Source: Ekhidna sp051379705 (lineage in GTDB: Bacteria; Bacteroidota; Bacteroidia; Cytophagales; Cyclobacteriaceae). Taken from it: a stretch of DNA of 64,000 bases. The notes beneath the pieces are model-generated. The model made no database searches and was not told where the DNA came from. It worked only from the letters and a program-made list of their open reading frames with translations. The stretch covers positions 1,550,001 to 1,614,000 of the forward strand of contig NZ_CP179868.1 of the NCBI RefSeq assembly GCF_051379705.1, given 5' to 3'. Positions 32,188-40,341 of this stretch are shown here, piece by piece (within the stretch, counting starts at the first letter, position 1; every line of letters starts with the position of its first letter). Made by a program: the position numbers and the translations under genes.

Positions 32188-33321
32188 TTATTCGGATAGA
32201 ATGCGGTAAAGTTCCAAATTCAAGTAGTAATGATGGCCGGAGATGGTTCTTTTTTCTAAAATGCCCAAATCTACCAGCTCATTCAAATAATTTCTAGCCG
32301 TATTCTCAGCATACATCTTTGCATCCGTCAGATGGCTCACTTTAGTCAACGGTTGAGTAAAAATCATCTGGACCAACAATTCCGGCTTTCTGATCTTCGT
32401 CTCTGCCTCTATTTCCTCCATAATGCCCTCTTTAGCAGATAGGATATCGTTGATTTTGTTGAAGGTCAGGTTGGCCGTAACCTCCACTGCCTTGAGCATA
32501 AAAAGAATCCATCGCTCCCACATCGCTCGCTGCGTGACGCTCGCCAAATGAGAATAATAGTCATTCTTATTGTCGATGATGTATTTACTCAAAAAGAGTA
32601 TAGGTAAATCAAGCAGCCCTTTTTGCGTCAGAATGTTAATGTTGAAAATTCGCCCAGCTCGTCCATTACCATCTCTAAACGGGTGGATCACTTCAAATTG
32701 GTAATGAGCAATCGCCATTTTAATCAATGGGTCTATTGGAAACTTCTCATCATCATTCACAAAATCCAATAAGTTTTTGAGCTTTTGCTCTAGAATATCT
32801 TTTCCTCTCGGTGGTGTATAAATTGCGGTTCCGGCATTTGGCCCGGTGCCTCCTTGCTTAATGTAAATTCGTGCACTTGGAGGACGTAAACCATCATTAG
32901 CCTGCTTCACCATTCGGTAAATCTTAATGAAATAGTCCATGTCAAACATCTGATGCTTCATCAGGTGATCATGACCTGCCCACAGCGCTTCCCTATAGCG
33001 CAGTACTTCCTTAGGCGCACCTTTGATATTCGCATCTTCTCCCTCCTCACTATATGCCTGGTAGAGTTCATCGTCGGTTGTGAAAATATTCTCGATCTCG
33101 CTGGAGGCTTTCGCTTCCTGCAAACTGATGGTATTGATCAATATTCCCTGATTTGGAATAGCCACCGATCGTCCATGCAATCTTCCTAACGCAGATTTTG
33201 CATTACCCAGCTGCTCCATAATGTCTACCGTGCGATGCAAATCGGGGTGAATTGGCAAATCAGGAAGGTCATTCCAAGGTGCATTTCTGTCTGGATTTAT
33301 ATTAAATAAAGGTTTCTGCAT
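32188..33321 (-). CDS. Fic-domain AMPylase, class II, with C-terminal winged helix
   Basis: This 377-aa Fic protein would transfer AMP (or a related group) from a nucleotide to a protein target. The N-terminal Fic_N region carries the inhibitory helix motif S-x3-E-N (Ser73 to Asn78), which blocks the active site in class II enzymes. The core has the complete motif HPFRDGNGRAGR (213-224). The C-terminal part (about 300-377) looks like a winged helix (VSHLTDAKMYAENTARNYLNELVDLGIL), so the protein may bind DNA. Upstream lies an array of AATGT repeats that could be its own operator. No antitoxin gene is adjacent. Confidence 0.93.
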   Translation of the reverse strand: MQKPLFNINPDRNAPWNDLPDLPIHPDLHRTVDIMEQLGNAKSALGRLHGRSVAIPNQGILINTISLQEAKASSEIENIFTTDDELYQAYSEEGEDANIKGAPKEVLRYREALWAGHDHLMKHQMFDMDYFIKIYRMVKQANDGLRPPSARIYIKQGGTGPNAGTAIYTPPRGKDILEQKLKNLLDFVNDDEKFPIDPLIKMAIAHYQFEVIHPFRDGNGRAGRIFNINILTQKGLLDLPILFLSKYIIDNKNDYYSHLASVTQRAMWERWILFMLKAVEVTANLTFNKINDILSAKEGIMEEIEAETKIRKPELLVQMIFTQPLTKVSHLTDAKMYAENTARNYLNELVDLGILEKRTISGHHYYLNLELYRILSE

Positions 33322-33323
33322 GA

Positions 33324-33466
33324 TTTAATGTCTACTTTATATCAAACATCAATTATATTATTTTTTAATGTTTATTCGAAAATACGTCTTTATTTTGATG
33401 TCGGCAACAACATTAAACATTAATTAATAATTATTTTAATGTCTACTATTCAAACAAACATTAAAA
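33324..33466. promoter_or_regulatory. AATGT repeat array upstream of the Fic gene
   Basis: TTTAATGTCTACT occurs at 33324 and again at 33435. TTTTAATGT and ACATTAAAA form a perfect 9-bp inverted repeat at 33434-33466 (15-nt spacer). TTGATGT and ACATTAA face each other at 33395-33416, and TTTTAATGTTTATTC lies at 33363. The array occupies most of the 261 bp between the divergent Fic and E1 genes. It looks like a multi-site operator. Confidence 0.5.
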
Positions 33467-33582
33467 CAGAAGTCATCTCATACTTGTTTTTAAAATCTAA
33501 TTCCTAATCACACTCAGATTCTGAAATAAATGCAGAATGACTTTTAATCCGTTTTGTAACTTAGCGCACCCAATAAAAGAAT

Positions 33583-35652
33583 ATGTCAAAAACAGCAACA
33601 GCACCTAAGAAAAAGAAAGATTCCGCGATAGACTGGAAAGAGATTGCCTTGAAGATGCTCGTCTCCAGAGCAATGGACGATCTAGAGGAAAACAAGCTGG
33701 TTCCTGAAAAGAAAGTACTCTACCAATTCTCAGCTAGAGGTCATGAACTTGGACAGCTGATTCTTGCCCATCTGCTAGACAAACCAAAAGATTCTGCCAG
33801 CGCGTACTATCGCTCTCGTCCGCTCATGATCGGATTGGGCCTTTCCGTAGAAGATGCGCTTTCTGCACCTCTGACGCGTTCAGGAGGTTACAGCGACGGA
33901 AGAGACATTGGAGTAGTTTGTAACATGCCGAGCTCCGATCGCGGATGCGTGGTACTCCCCATGGCGGGCGATGTTGGCGCTCAATATACACCGGCAATTG
34001 GTTGGGCCCAAAGCATCGAATACCATGCAAAAACCTTAAAAGATAAGACCTACAAAGATTCCATGTCAGTTATTCTCGGAGGAGATGGATCGGTAGCTAC
34101 AAATGGATTTTGGTCTGCTTTAACAATCGCTACAACTCAAAAACTACCGGTACTATTCTACATTGAGGATAATGGTTATGGTATCTCCGTTACTAGCGAA
34201 TTCCAAACACCGGGAAAAAACATTGCCGACAACCTCGCTTCTTTCAAAAATCTGGATATCTGGGACGGTAGCGGCACCAATCCTGAGGAAGCCTACAAGC
34301 TGTTGAAAGCAGGCGCTGATCACGTTCGATCCAGAAAAGGACCTGCATTGGTAAGACTGACAGTGCCCAGACTAAATGGCCATTCGTATCAGGATAATCA
34401 GGCATACAAAGACGAGAAGCTTTTAAAGAAGGAACAAGCCAACGATCCTTTGAAAGCCGTGGAAAAGATGTTTTCTGCTAAAGAGTGGAAAGCACTACAA
34501 AAAGAGGCTCAATCGATTGTGGATCAAGCAGCTGAAGCGGCACTTAACCGACCTGCTCCGGATGCCAGTAAAGTCAAAAAATTTGTTTTCTCCGAGTCAG
34601 ATGAGGTTCAAAAAATTGGAGGATTGCGTCCAGCAAATCCAACATTCCCTACCAGCACCGAAGAGCCTAATCCTGACAAGCGACGAATCAATATTGGAGA
34701 AGCAATCAACCTTGCTCTGGATTACGAATTGAAAACCAACCCTAAAGTGTTGGTCTTTGGAGAAGACGTAGGAATGAAAGGTGGCGTGCATGCCGTAACC
34801 ATGGGTTTGCAGTCCAAATATGGAGAAGACCGAGTATTTGACACCTCTCTTTCCGAAGAAGGAATCATTGGTCGTGCGGTAGGAATGGCCTACGGTGGAT
34901 TGATGCCGGTGGCAGAAATCCAGTTTAGAAAATATGCCGATCCGGCAATGGAGCAGCTCAACAACTGTGGAACCACGCGTTGGAGAACAGCCAACCGTTT
35001 TGCAGCGCCAATCGTGGTGCGAATGCCTGGAGGTTTTGCCAAAGTAGGTGACCCTTGGCACTCGGTAACTAACGAGGTAATGTTTGCCCATGCCATTGGC
35101 TGGCAGGTAGCCTTCCCAAGTAACGCACAGGATGCTGTAGGTCTGATTCGAACGGCTATGCGCTCGGACAACCCGACCATGTTCTTCGAACACCGAAACC
35201 TCAACGATAACAGATACGCGCGAAGGCCATATCCTGGAGATGAGTTTGTAGTGCCATTTGGCAAAGCAGCACTTTTGAAAGAAGGAACGGATATCACAAT
35301 TGTGACCTGGGGTGCTATGTGTGAAGCTTGCGAAGGAGCCGTAGATGAAACCGGAATCTCTGCTGATGTGATCGACTTACGAACCATCATGCCTTGGGAC
35401 AAAGAAGCGGTGCTCAACTCCATCAAGAAAACAAACAGATGCCTGATTGTGCATGAAGATGCGCTAACAGCCGGGTTTGGAGCAGAGATAGCAGCGGTGC
35501 TTGCTTCCGAAGGATTCAACTATCTGGACGCACCAGTGGAAAGAGTCGCTATGCCGGATATTCCACTTCCTCACAATGTACCGTTGATGGAATCGGTGGT
35601 TCCCAATGTGGAGCGTATATCTGAGAAGATGCGGGAGATTGTGGAGTTCTGA
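33583..35652 (+). CDS. Branched-chain 2-oxoacid dehydrogenase E1, fused alpha and beta subunits
   Basis: This 689-aa fusion of E1 alpha (about 1-330) and E1 beta (about 350-689) decarboxylates branched-chain 2-oxoacids with thiamine diphosphate and acylates the lipoyl group of E2. The alpha part has the TPP motif GGDGSVATNG-x-WSALTIA and the region LPMAGDVGAQYTPAIGWA. The beta part has INIGEAINLALD, VFGEDVG and EIQFRKYADPAMEQL. The fusion is common in Bacteroidota. No E2 or E3 gene of this complex lies beside it; the lpdA at 50396 could supply E3. A weak hairpin follows at 35674. Confidence 0.93.
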   Translation: MSKTATAPKKKKDSAIDWKEIALKMLVSRAMDDLEENKLVPEKKVLYQFSARGHELGQLILAHLLDKPKDSASAYYRSRPLMIGLGLSVEDALSAPLTRSGGYSDGRDIGVVCNMPSSDRGCVVLPMAGDVGAQYTPAIGWAQSIEYHAKTLKDKTYKDSMSVILGGDGSVATNGFWSALTIATTQKLPVLFYIEDNGYGISVTSEFQTPGKNIADNLASFKNLDIWDGSGTNPEEAYKLLKAGADHVRSRKGPALVRLTVPRLNGHSYQDNQAYKDEKLLKKEQANDPLKAVEKMFSAKEWKALQKEAQSIVDQAAEAALNRPAPDASKVKKFVFSESDEVQKIGGLRPANPTFPTSTEEPNPDKRRINIGEAINLALDYELKTNPKVLVFGEDVGMKGGVHAVTMGLQSKYGEDRVFDTSLSEEGIIGRAVGMAYGGLMPVAEIQFRKYADPAMEQLNNCGTTRWRTANRFAAPIVVRMPGGFAKVGDPWHSVTNEVMFAHAIGWQVAFPSNAQDAVGLIRTAMRSDNPTMFFEHRNLNDNRYARRPYPGDEFVVPFGKAALLKEGTDITIVTWGAMCEACEGAVDETGISADVIDLRTIMPWDKEAVLNSIKKTNRCLIVHEDALTAGFGAEIAAVLASEGFNYLDAPVERVAMPDIPLPHNVPLMESVVPNVERISEKMREIVEF

Positions 35653-35673
35653 ATCAAGATGCTTTACAGAAAT

Positions 35674-35692
35674 AACCTAGCAGCTAGGTTTT
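35674..35692 (+). terminator. Weak terminator-like hairpin after the E1 gene
   Basis: AACCTAG and CTAGGTT form a 7-bp stem around CAG, followed by only a few T residues. It lies 21 bp past the stop codon. Confidence 0.35.
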
Positions 35693-35758
35693 GATCGCTA
35701 ACCCAGAGTCATATTTTCACGTGTAATAATTATTGGAACCTGGGGAATAGCACGAGAT

Positions 35759-36007
35759 ATGGCCAAACTAAACGAGGAGAACTTATCCAAGCTCTCGCGT
35801 AAAGGCATGTACTCCAGAATGAAGGAATTAGGTTCCAAATCCAAAGGAAAAATCTACACTTTCAAAAAAGCTACTCCTGAAATTTTGATGGCTATTAGAC
35901 AAAAAAGACAAGCCGAAAATCAAGCTTCGAAGAAAAAGCGCATGATCATTGGATCCGCCTGTGTATTTTTTGCGCTTATTCTTTTTTGGATAACTATGAC
36001 ACTTTAG
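35759..36007 (+). CDS. Small tail-anchored hypothetical protein, 82 aa
   Basis: A strongly basic N-terminal region (NLSKLSRKGMYSRMKELGSKSKGKIYTFKK) precedes a helix and a single C-terminal membrane segment (MIIGSACVFFALILFWITMTL, about 62-82), so the protein is probably tail-anchored with its body in the cytoplasm. The basic face might contact nucleic acid or membrane lipids. No family is recognised. Its last 14 nt overlap the convergent thioredoxin-like gene. Confidence 0.6.
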   Translation: MAKLNEENLSKLSRKGMYSRMKELGSKSKGKIYTFKKATPEILMAIRQKRQAENQASKKKRMIIGSACVFFALILFWITMTL

Positions 36008-36599
36008 CAACCAACAGTTCTGCAATCTCCTCTTGAACTGCACCAGACTTATTTTCATTGTACCATTTCTGAAGCGTGACCTGAAACTCTTTGTATGGCT
36101 CTCTGTCTTCGCGCTCTCGCCATCCCCAATAGAGGCTTTGTGCTTCTTTGGGTCTCGGTCCCCAATCAAAAAGAACATTCAATTCTTCATCCAACGCAAT
36201 GAGTTTAGGAATGGACCTACCTCCTTTAGTTAAAAACTGGTCCATCAGCTCAAGATTCTCATCTCGCAACACAATGCGTAGATCAATGGAAGGATTTAGC
36301 TCTGCCAGCTTTGCAATAATCGGAACGCTATTGGCCGCATCTCCACACCAAGTTTCTGTTATCAATAGCCAAATCTGTTTGGGCAAAGTTTGAATTTGCT
36401 CAACCAGGTCAGGACGAAGTACAGATGTTTTCCCTATTCGCTTAGAGCGTTGTGAATTGAGCTTGGTGTAGTAGATTAAATCTTCTTTTTGCTCACCTGA
36501 GGTTTTTCCTTCAGCGGCGAAGTTGCTTAAGATGGTCTGATATTCTTCAGCGGAATAGGATTGGTTGAGAGAACTGGCGATGATGTGCTTGAGATCCAT
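35994..36599 (-). CDS. Thioredoxin-family protein with a single active-site cysteine
   Basis: This 201-aa cytosolic protein has a thioredoxin fold: LLITETWCGDAANSVPIIAKL at the active site, LRIVLRDENLELMDQFL, and the cis-proline loop RSIPKLIALD. The usual CxxC is replaced by C-G-D-A, so only the N-terminal cysteine remains and a dithiol reductase cycle is not possible. Members of this type (Thioredoxin_9-like) are frequent in Bacteroidota, and their partners are not known. The gene overlaps the convergent 82-aa gene by 14 nt. Confidence 0.85.
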   Translation of the reverse strand: MDLKHIIASSLNQSYSAEEYQTILSNFAAEGKTSGEQKEDLIYYTKLNSQRSKRIGKTSVLRPDLVEQIQTLPKQIWLLITETWCGDAANSVPIIAKLAELNPSIDLRIVLRDENLELMDQFLTKGGRSIPKLIALDEELNVLFDWGPRPKEAQSLYWGWREREDREPYKEFQVTLQKWYNENKSGAVQEEIAELLVAKVS

Positions 36600-36693
36600 T
36601 GATTTATAATTTCAATGGAATACACGATTGCAAGCATGAAAGTTCTACTTCTTCTCTTCAATAGACTCAAAAGGTAGGCTGCACGACCAAAGA

Positions 36694-37818
36694 CTAAACC
36701 AAAAAGTCCTTTGCTGTGTCCACAAATTGCCTCATCTGATCAGGTTTACCAATACTCACCCGGATGTGGTTGGTCATGGTTGGCCACTTAGTTATGAGGA
36801 TTCCGCGCTCTTTCATTTTGGCGATCAGGTTACTTTCAAAGCGATCATCTCGTGCATAAATGAAATTGGTAGATGAAGGATTGTATTTCACACCCCAGGA
36901 ATCGTAGGCTTCATAGACAATCTTCTTCCCTTCTGCATTTCGGACAACACATTGATTGAGAAACTCCGGATCATCCATTGTGGCGGTGGCAGCAACCAAC
37001 GGTGGCCAACCCGTGGAGATTTCCGCACCCAGATGTCGTCTGCTCAGTGCATCGATGTTTTTCTTGTGAGAAACAGCATATCCCATTCGCAAGCCTGCCA
37101 AGCCATAGGCTTTTGAAAATGTCCGGCAGATAATCAGGTTCGGCAATTCATCCACCAATCCAATCATACTGCCTTTTAGTCCTGCATTGGAATACTCAAC
37201 ATATGCCTCATCCACACAGATCAGCACATTTTCCGGCACTTTTCTGCAAAAATTCTTTAAGTCTTCGGTGGCTACTTCAGTTCCTGTTGGATTGTTGGGA
37301 TTGCAGATAAACACCATCCTTGTTTGTTCAGAGATGGCGTCCAAAACACTTTGCAGATCAATCCGATCATCATCGTCCAGGTCTACCTTTCGAATCGTGG
37401 CACCTGTTCGTTCACCAAAGCGAAGCGCAGTAGGAAAGGTTGGGAAAGGTGTCAATATTTCTCCTTTTTGAAGTGCCACATGCTGCCCTAGCAAGGACAG
37501 CACTTCAGTGGATCCGGCAGTCAGTAGAAAATTTCTGGTCCTAAGATTATTCTTCTTGGCTAGCTTCTCTTTCAATTCTGCTGCCACCTCGTCCGGATAT
37601 CGATTGGCAAACTTCATGGCCTCATTGACAGCTTTAATAGCGGACTCAGAAGGGCCGTACGGGTTTTCGTTCCAATTCAACAGAATCAGGCCGTCCTTCT
37701 CTTGAAATTCTTTTGGCCGTTCGCTGGCACATCCTTGAGCTACCGGAGCTCCTGCTAACAAAACGGAAGCGGAAGCTAGTAAACTTTGGTGCAGCCATTG
37801 TCGTCGATTGATGCTCAT
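36694..37818 (-). CDS. Exported PLP-dependent aminotransferase, HisC family
   Basis: The 374-aa protein has a twin-arginine-type signal (INRRQWLHQSLL, then a hydrophobic run and APVAQGC around residue 30) in front of a complete fold-type I aminotransferase. The family features are NENPYGPSE, AGSTEVLSLLG, NPNNPTGTE, DEAYVEYS and SKAYGLAGLRMGYA, with the PLP lysine in the last. The core is most like histidinol-phosphate aminotransferase. A Tat signal fits export of a cofactor-loaded enzyme and rules out a simple role in cytosolic histidine synthesis. The physiological substrate in the periplasm is unknown. It is divergent from the DUF3667 gene. Confidence 0.88.
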   Translation of the reverse strand: MSINRRQWLHQSLLASASVLLAGAPVAQGCASERPKEFQEKDGLILLNWNENPYGPSESAIKAVNEAMKFANRYPDEVAAELKEKLAKKNNLRTRNFLLTAGSTEVLSLLGQHVALQKGEILTPFPTFPTALRFGERTGATIRKVDLDDDDRIDLQSVLDAISEQTRMVFICNPNNPTGTEVATEDLKNFCRKVPENVLICVDEAYVEYSNAGLKGSMIGLVDELPNLIICRTFSKAYGLAGLRMGYAVSHKKNIDALSRRHLGAEISTGWPPLVAATATMDDPEFLNQCVVRNAEGKKIVYEAYDSWGVKYNPSSTNFIYARDDRFESNLIAKMKERGILITKWPTMTNHIRVSIGKPDQMRQFVDTAKDFLV

Positions 37819-37866
37819 AGGTTTCTAAGTTGGTATAGGAGTAATTTAATGAATTGAAAGATTAAG

Positions 37867-37874
37867 TAGTTTTG
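37867..37874 (+). promoter_or_regulatory. -7 element of the DUF3667 gene
   Basis: TAGTTTTG matches TAnnTTTG exactly and ends 20 nt before the TTG start at 37895. Confidence 0.45.
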
Positions 37875-37894
37875 AAACGACCAACCTGATTGAT

Positions 37895-38722
37895 TTGAAT
37901 ACACGTATTTGTAAGACATGTGATACCGAATTCTCCGGAAACTACTGCAACAATTGTGGAGAGAAGGTAATCAGCCAAGAAGATCGAAAGTTCAAGTATT
38001 ACCTTGGTGAATTTATCAATGCGCTGACCTTTGCCGACAACAAGCTTTGGAGGACATTAAAAACTATTCTGATTTCACCGGGTAAGCTTTCAAGCGAATT
38101 TGTTGAAGGGCGACGTAAGAATTACATGAAGCCAGTCTCAATTTTTTTTCTGGCTAACCTAATCTATTTCCTATTTCCTGTAATCAACACGTTCACGACT
38201 AGTTTACAGATTCAGATGAGCGGATTGCCTTATAGCGAAATTGTTAATCAATGGGTAGTCGAGGAGGTGGCAGAAAGAGGCATCAAATTCGAAGAATACG
38301 AGAAAATATACAACACAAAAACTACTGAACTATCTAAGCTTCTACTAACCGTAATGGCCACTTTGATTGGTTTTTTTCTATGGCCTATTCATATTGGTAG
38401 CAAGAGAAACCTACTGGCTGATCAAATGACTATTGGGCAAGAAGTGATGACTTTTATTTTAATTTTTTGCCTTCAGCTTTTAGCTGGATTGATTTTGATT
38501 GCTTCACTGATAGGGATAAAACATAATCTATTTTCTGATGTGATTATTTCAACTCTAAGCTGTATCATGCTGCTCTTTTTCTTCGCTAAAGTCGAGTATC
38601 AATTTTACGGATTCAGAGGTTTTAGACTCGTTATAAATACAATTCTGAGTTTATTGACAGTGATTATCGCACTTTTCCTATACAGAGCAATCCTCTTCTT
38701 TGTGACTTTCTGGGCTATTTAA
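37895..38722 (+). CDS. DUF3667-like membrane protein with zinc ribbon
   Basis: The 275-aa protein opens with a zinc-ribbon motif (Cys6, Cys9, then CNNCGEK), followed by a conserved helical segment (KYYLGEFINAL, NKLWRTLKTILISPGKLSSEFVEGRRKNYMKPVSIFF begins the membrane part) and about five membrane segments. This layout matches DUF3667 proteins of Bacteroidota, whose function is unknown. No ATG occurs before the membrane region, so TTG 37895, just after the -7 element, is taken as the start. Its stop codon shares TTAA with the convergent kinase gene. Confidence 0.8.
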   Translation: MNTRICKTCDTEFSGNYCNNCGEKVISQEDRKFKYYLGEFINALTFADNKLWRTLKTILISPGKLSSEFVEGRRKNYMKPVSIFFLANLIYFLFPVINTFTTSLQIQMSGLPYSEIVNQWVVEEVAERGIKFEEYEKIYNTKTTELSKLLLTVMATLIGFFLWPIHIGSKRNLLADQMTIGQEVMTFILIFCLQLLAGLILIASLIGIKHNLFSDVIISTLSCIMLLFFFAKVEYQFYGFRGFRLVINTILSLLTVIIALFLYRAILFFVTFWAI

Positions 38723-40197
38723 TGCAATTGAATTGGGACACTAAATGTGAATTTTGTGCCTTTATTTTCTTCACTTTCACAAACAAGTATTCCTCCATTC
38801 ATTTCTATAAAATCTTTGGTAATCAACAATCCAAAGCCATTGCCCTTTTCTCCTTTTGTCCCGGGTCTAACTGCAGGCTTACCGGTCTTCACCAACTCTT
38901 CATACCAAATCGGATTCATGCCTACTCCCTGATCCTGAATGCTCACCTGAACCTCATCTTGGTTAGAAGCTGAAGATATCTGTATAGTACCTCCTTCATA
39001 ACTAAATTTTATTCCGTTCGATAGAAGATTCCTCAGCACAACTCGAAGCATGTCACGATCAAATGAAATCTCACAATCGGATATACCGTTCTCGATCGTG
39101 ATGTCCTTATTCTTGGCCAAAGACTTTAGTTCTGACTTTACATCATTGACCATTTTTTCAAGATCGATTGTTTCTTGCTGAACATTGATTCCGTCCAACT
39201 GCTTATAGCTCCAATGAAGCAGGCGCTCCATAACCACCAGGCTTTCGGATAATCCAACCTTCGTTTGATGTGTGAATTCCGCCACCTTTTCTGGGTCCAA
39301 CAAGTTTTGTTCGAGCAAGTCTATCAAACTGGAAAGATTCTGCAATGGGTTCCTCAGGTCGTGAGCTACTAAGGAAAACAGCTTGTTTTTTAGCTCATTG
39401 GTTCTTTGTAGTTCATTACGCTGCTCCTCCATTTCTTCCATGGTCTCTTTAAGCGAGCTGGTTTGAAGGTCTACTTCTGCCTGGAGTTTCTGGTTTATGT
39501 TGCGTTCAAGGATTAATTTCTCCTTCTCAATGTTTTTGATTTTGTAGCCTACAAAGACGGAAAAAAGTACCATTTGAGCTGCCATACCACTGAAAATTAC
39601 CAGCCTGACGTATGGAAACATTATAGCTTCACCTTCCCCCTGCTGCGAAAACCAAATGATTACATATGCCACTGCAGCCAGAATCATAGGTAAATTGGTA
39701 TACAGATACAGGCTGGCTAACTTCTCCCTATTCCACAGCGAAAAACAAACTGCAAAGTTGATTAGGAGTGTCAATAGTGTTGCTAACGCCGCAATGTATG
39801 AAAGGCCACTGCTGAGTTCATCGCTATCAACTACAAGGATGTTACAGAGCTGAGCAAACGCAGTTGCCAAAGAAATGACGATGAGTATTCGAAATACCAA
39901 TGACCATTTTGGATATTTTGTGCGAGTGATCCCAATAAAGGACTGGGTGAAATAAAGTGCACCGAGAGTGGTAGAAAGTGCGGTTATAATAGAAAATTTA
40001 CTTGCAAGTGCGGTATAGGCCTCATCCCATAAAGGCAAAGAAATGTGAGCCGCTAAAGCAAAAACCAATATGCAAAAGTGGATGAATACTTTGTGTCTCA
40101 GCACAAAAAAAAGCAACAGACTATTCAAGCCTAAAACTCCGAAAATGGAGGAAAAAACTATGATCGTATTAAATGCGAAAAGCTCTGGGTTAGTCAA
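38719..40197 (-). CDS. 7TM sensor histidine kinase
   Basis: This 492-aa kinase has about seven N-terminal membrane segments (1-225) without a periplasmic sensor domain. A coiled coil (about 230-270) follows, then a HisKA domain with FSLVAHDLRNPLQNLSSL and a HATPase domain (NLLSNGIKF, DQGVGM, GNGFGLLITKDF). The membrane part resembles 7TM intracellular-signalling receptors. No response regulator is adjacent, so its partner is elsewhere. It overlaps the DUF3667 gene convergently by 4 nt and is divergent from the DUF885 gene. Confidence 0.92.
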   Translation of the reverse strand: MTNPELFAFNTIIVFSSIFGVLGLNSLLLFFVLRHKVFIHFCILVFALAAHISLPLWDEAYTALASKFSIITALSTTLGALYFTQSFIGITRTKYPKWSLVFRILIVISLATAFAQLCNILVVDSDELSSGLSYIAALATLLTLLINFAVCFSLWNREKLASLYLYTNLPMILAAVAYVIIWFSQQGEGEAIMFPYVRLVIFSGMAAQMVLFSVFVGYKIKNIEKEKLILERNINQKLQAEVDLQTSSLKETMEEMEEQRNELQRTNELKNKLFSLVAHDLRNPLQNLSSLIDLLEQNLLDPEKVAEFTHQTKVGLSESLVVMERLLHWSYKQLDGINVQQETIDLEKMVNDVKSELKSLAKNKDITIENGISDCEISFDRDMLRVVLRNLLSNGIKFSYEGGTIQISSASNQDEVQVSIQDQGVGMNPIWYEELVKTGKPAVRPGTKGEKGNGFGLLITKDFIEMNGGILVCESEENKGTKFTFSVPIQLH

Positions 40198-40299
40198 TAT
40201 GCTGTTGCTTAAACCAACAAATTAATGATTGATGAGTAAAGAAGAAAGTCTAAAGATGCGGTGCTTACTCCTAAATCATTTACCGAATCAATACTTTCA

Positions 40300-40307
40300 T
40301 AGATTTG
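40300..40307 (+). promoter_or_regulatory. -7 element of the DUF885 gene
   Basis: TAGATTTG matches TAnnTTTG exactly, 34 nt before the ATG at 40342. Confidence 0.5.
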
Positions 40308-40341
40308 CGATCGTAATTAATTTTTACAAAAAATAAAATCA

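Noticed and set aside
34597..35519. Two long minus-strand frames (198 and 209 codons) inside the fused E1 gene
   Set aside because: They lie wholly opposite strongly conserved E1 beta sequence and have low-complexity, shadow-like composition.
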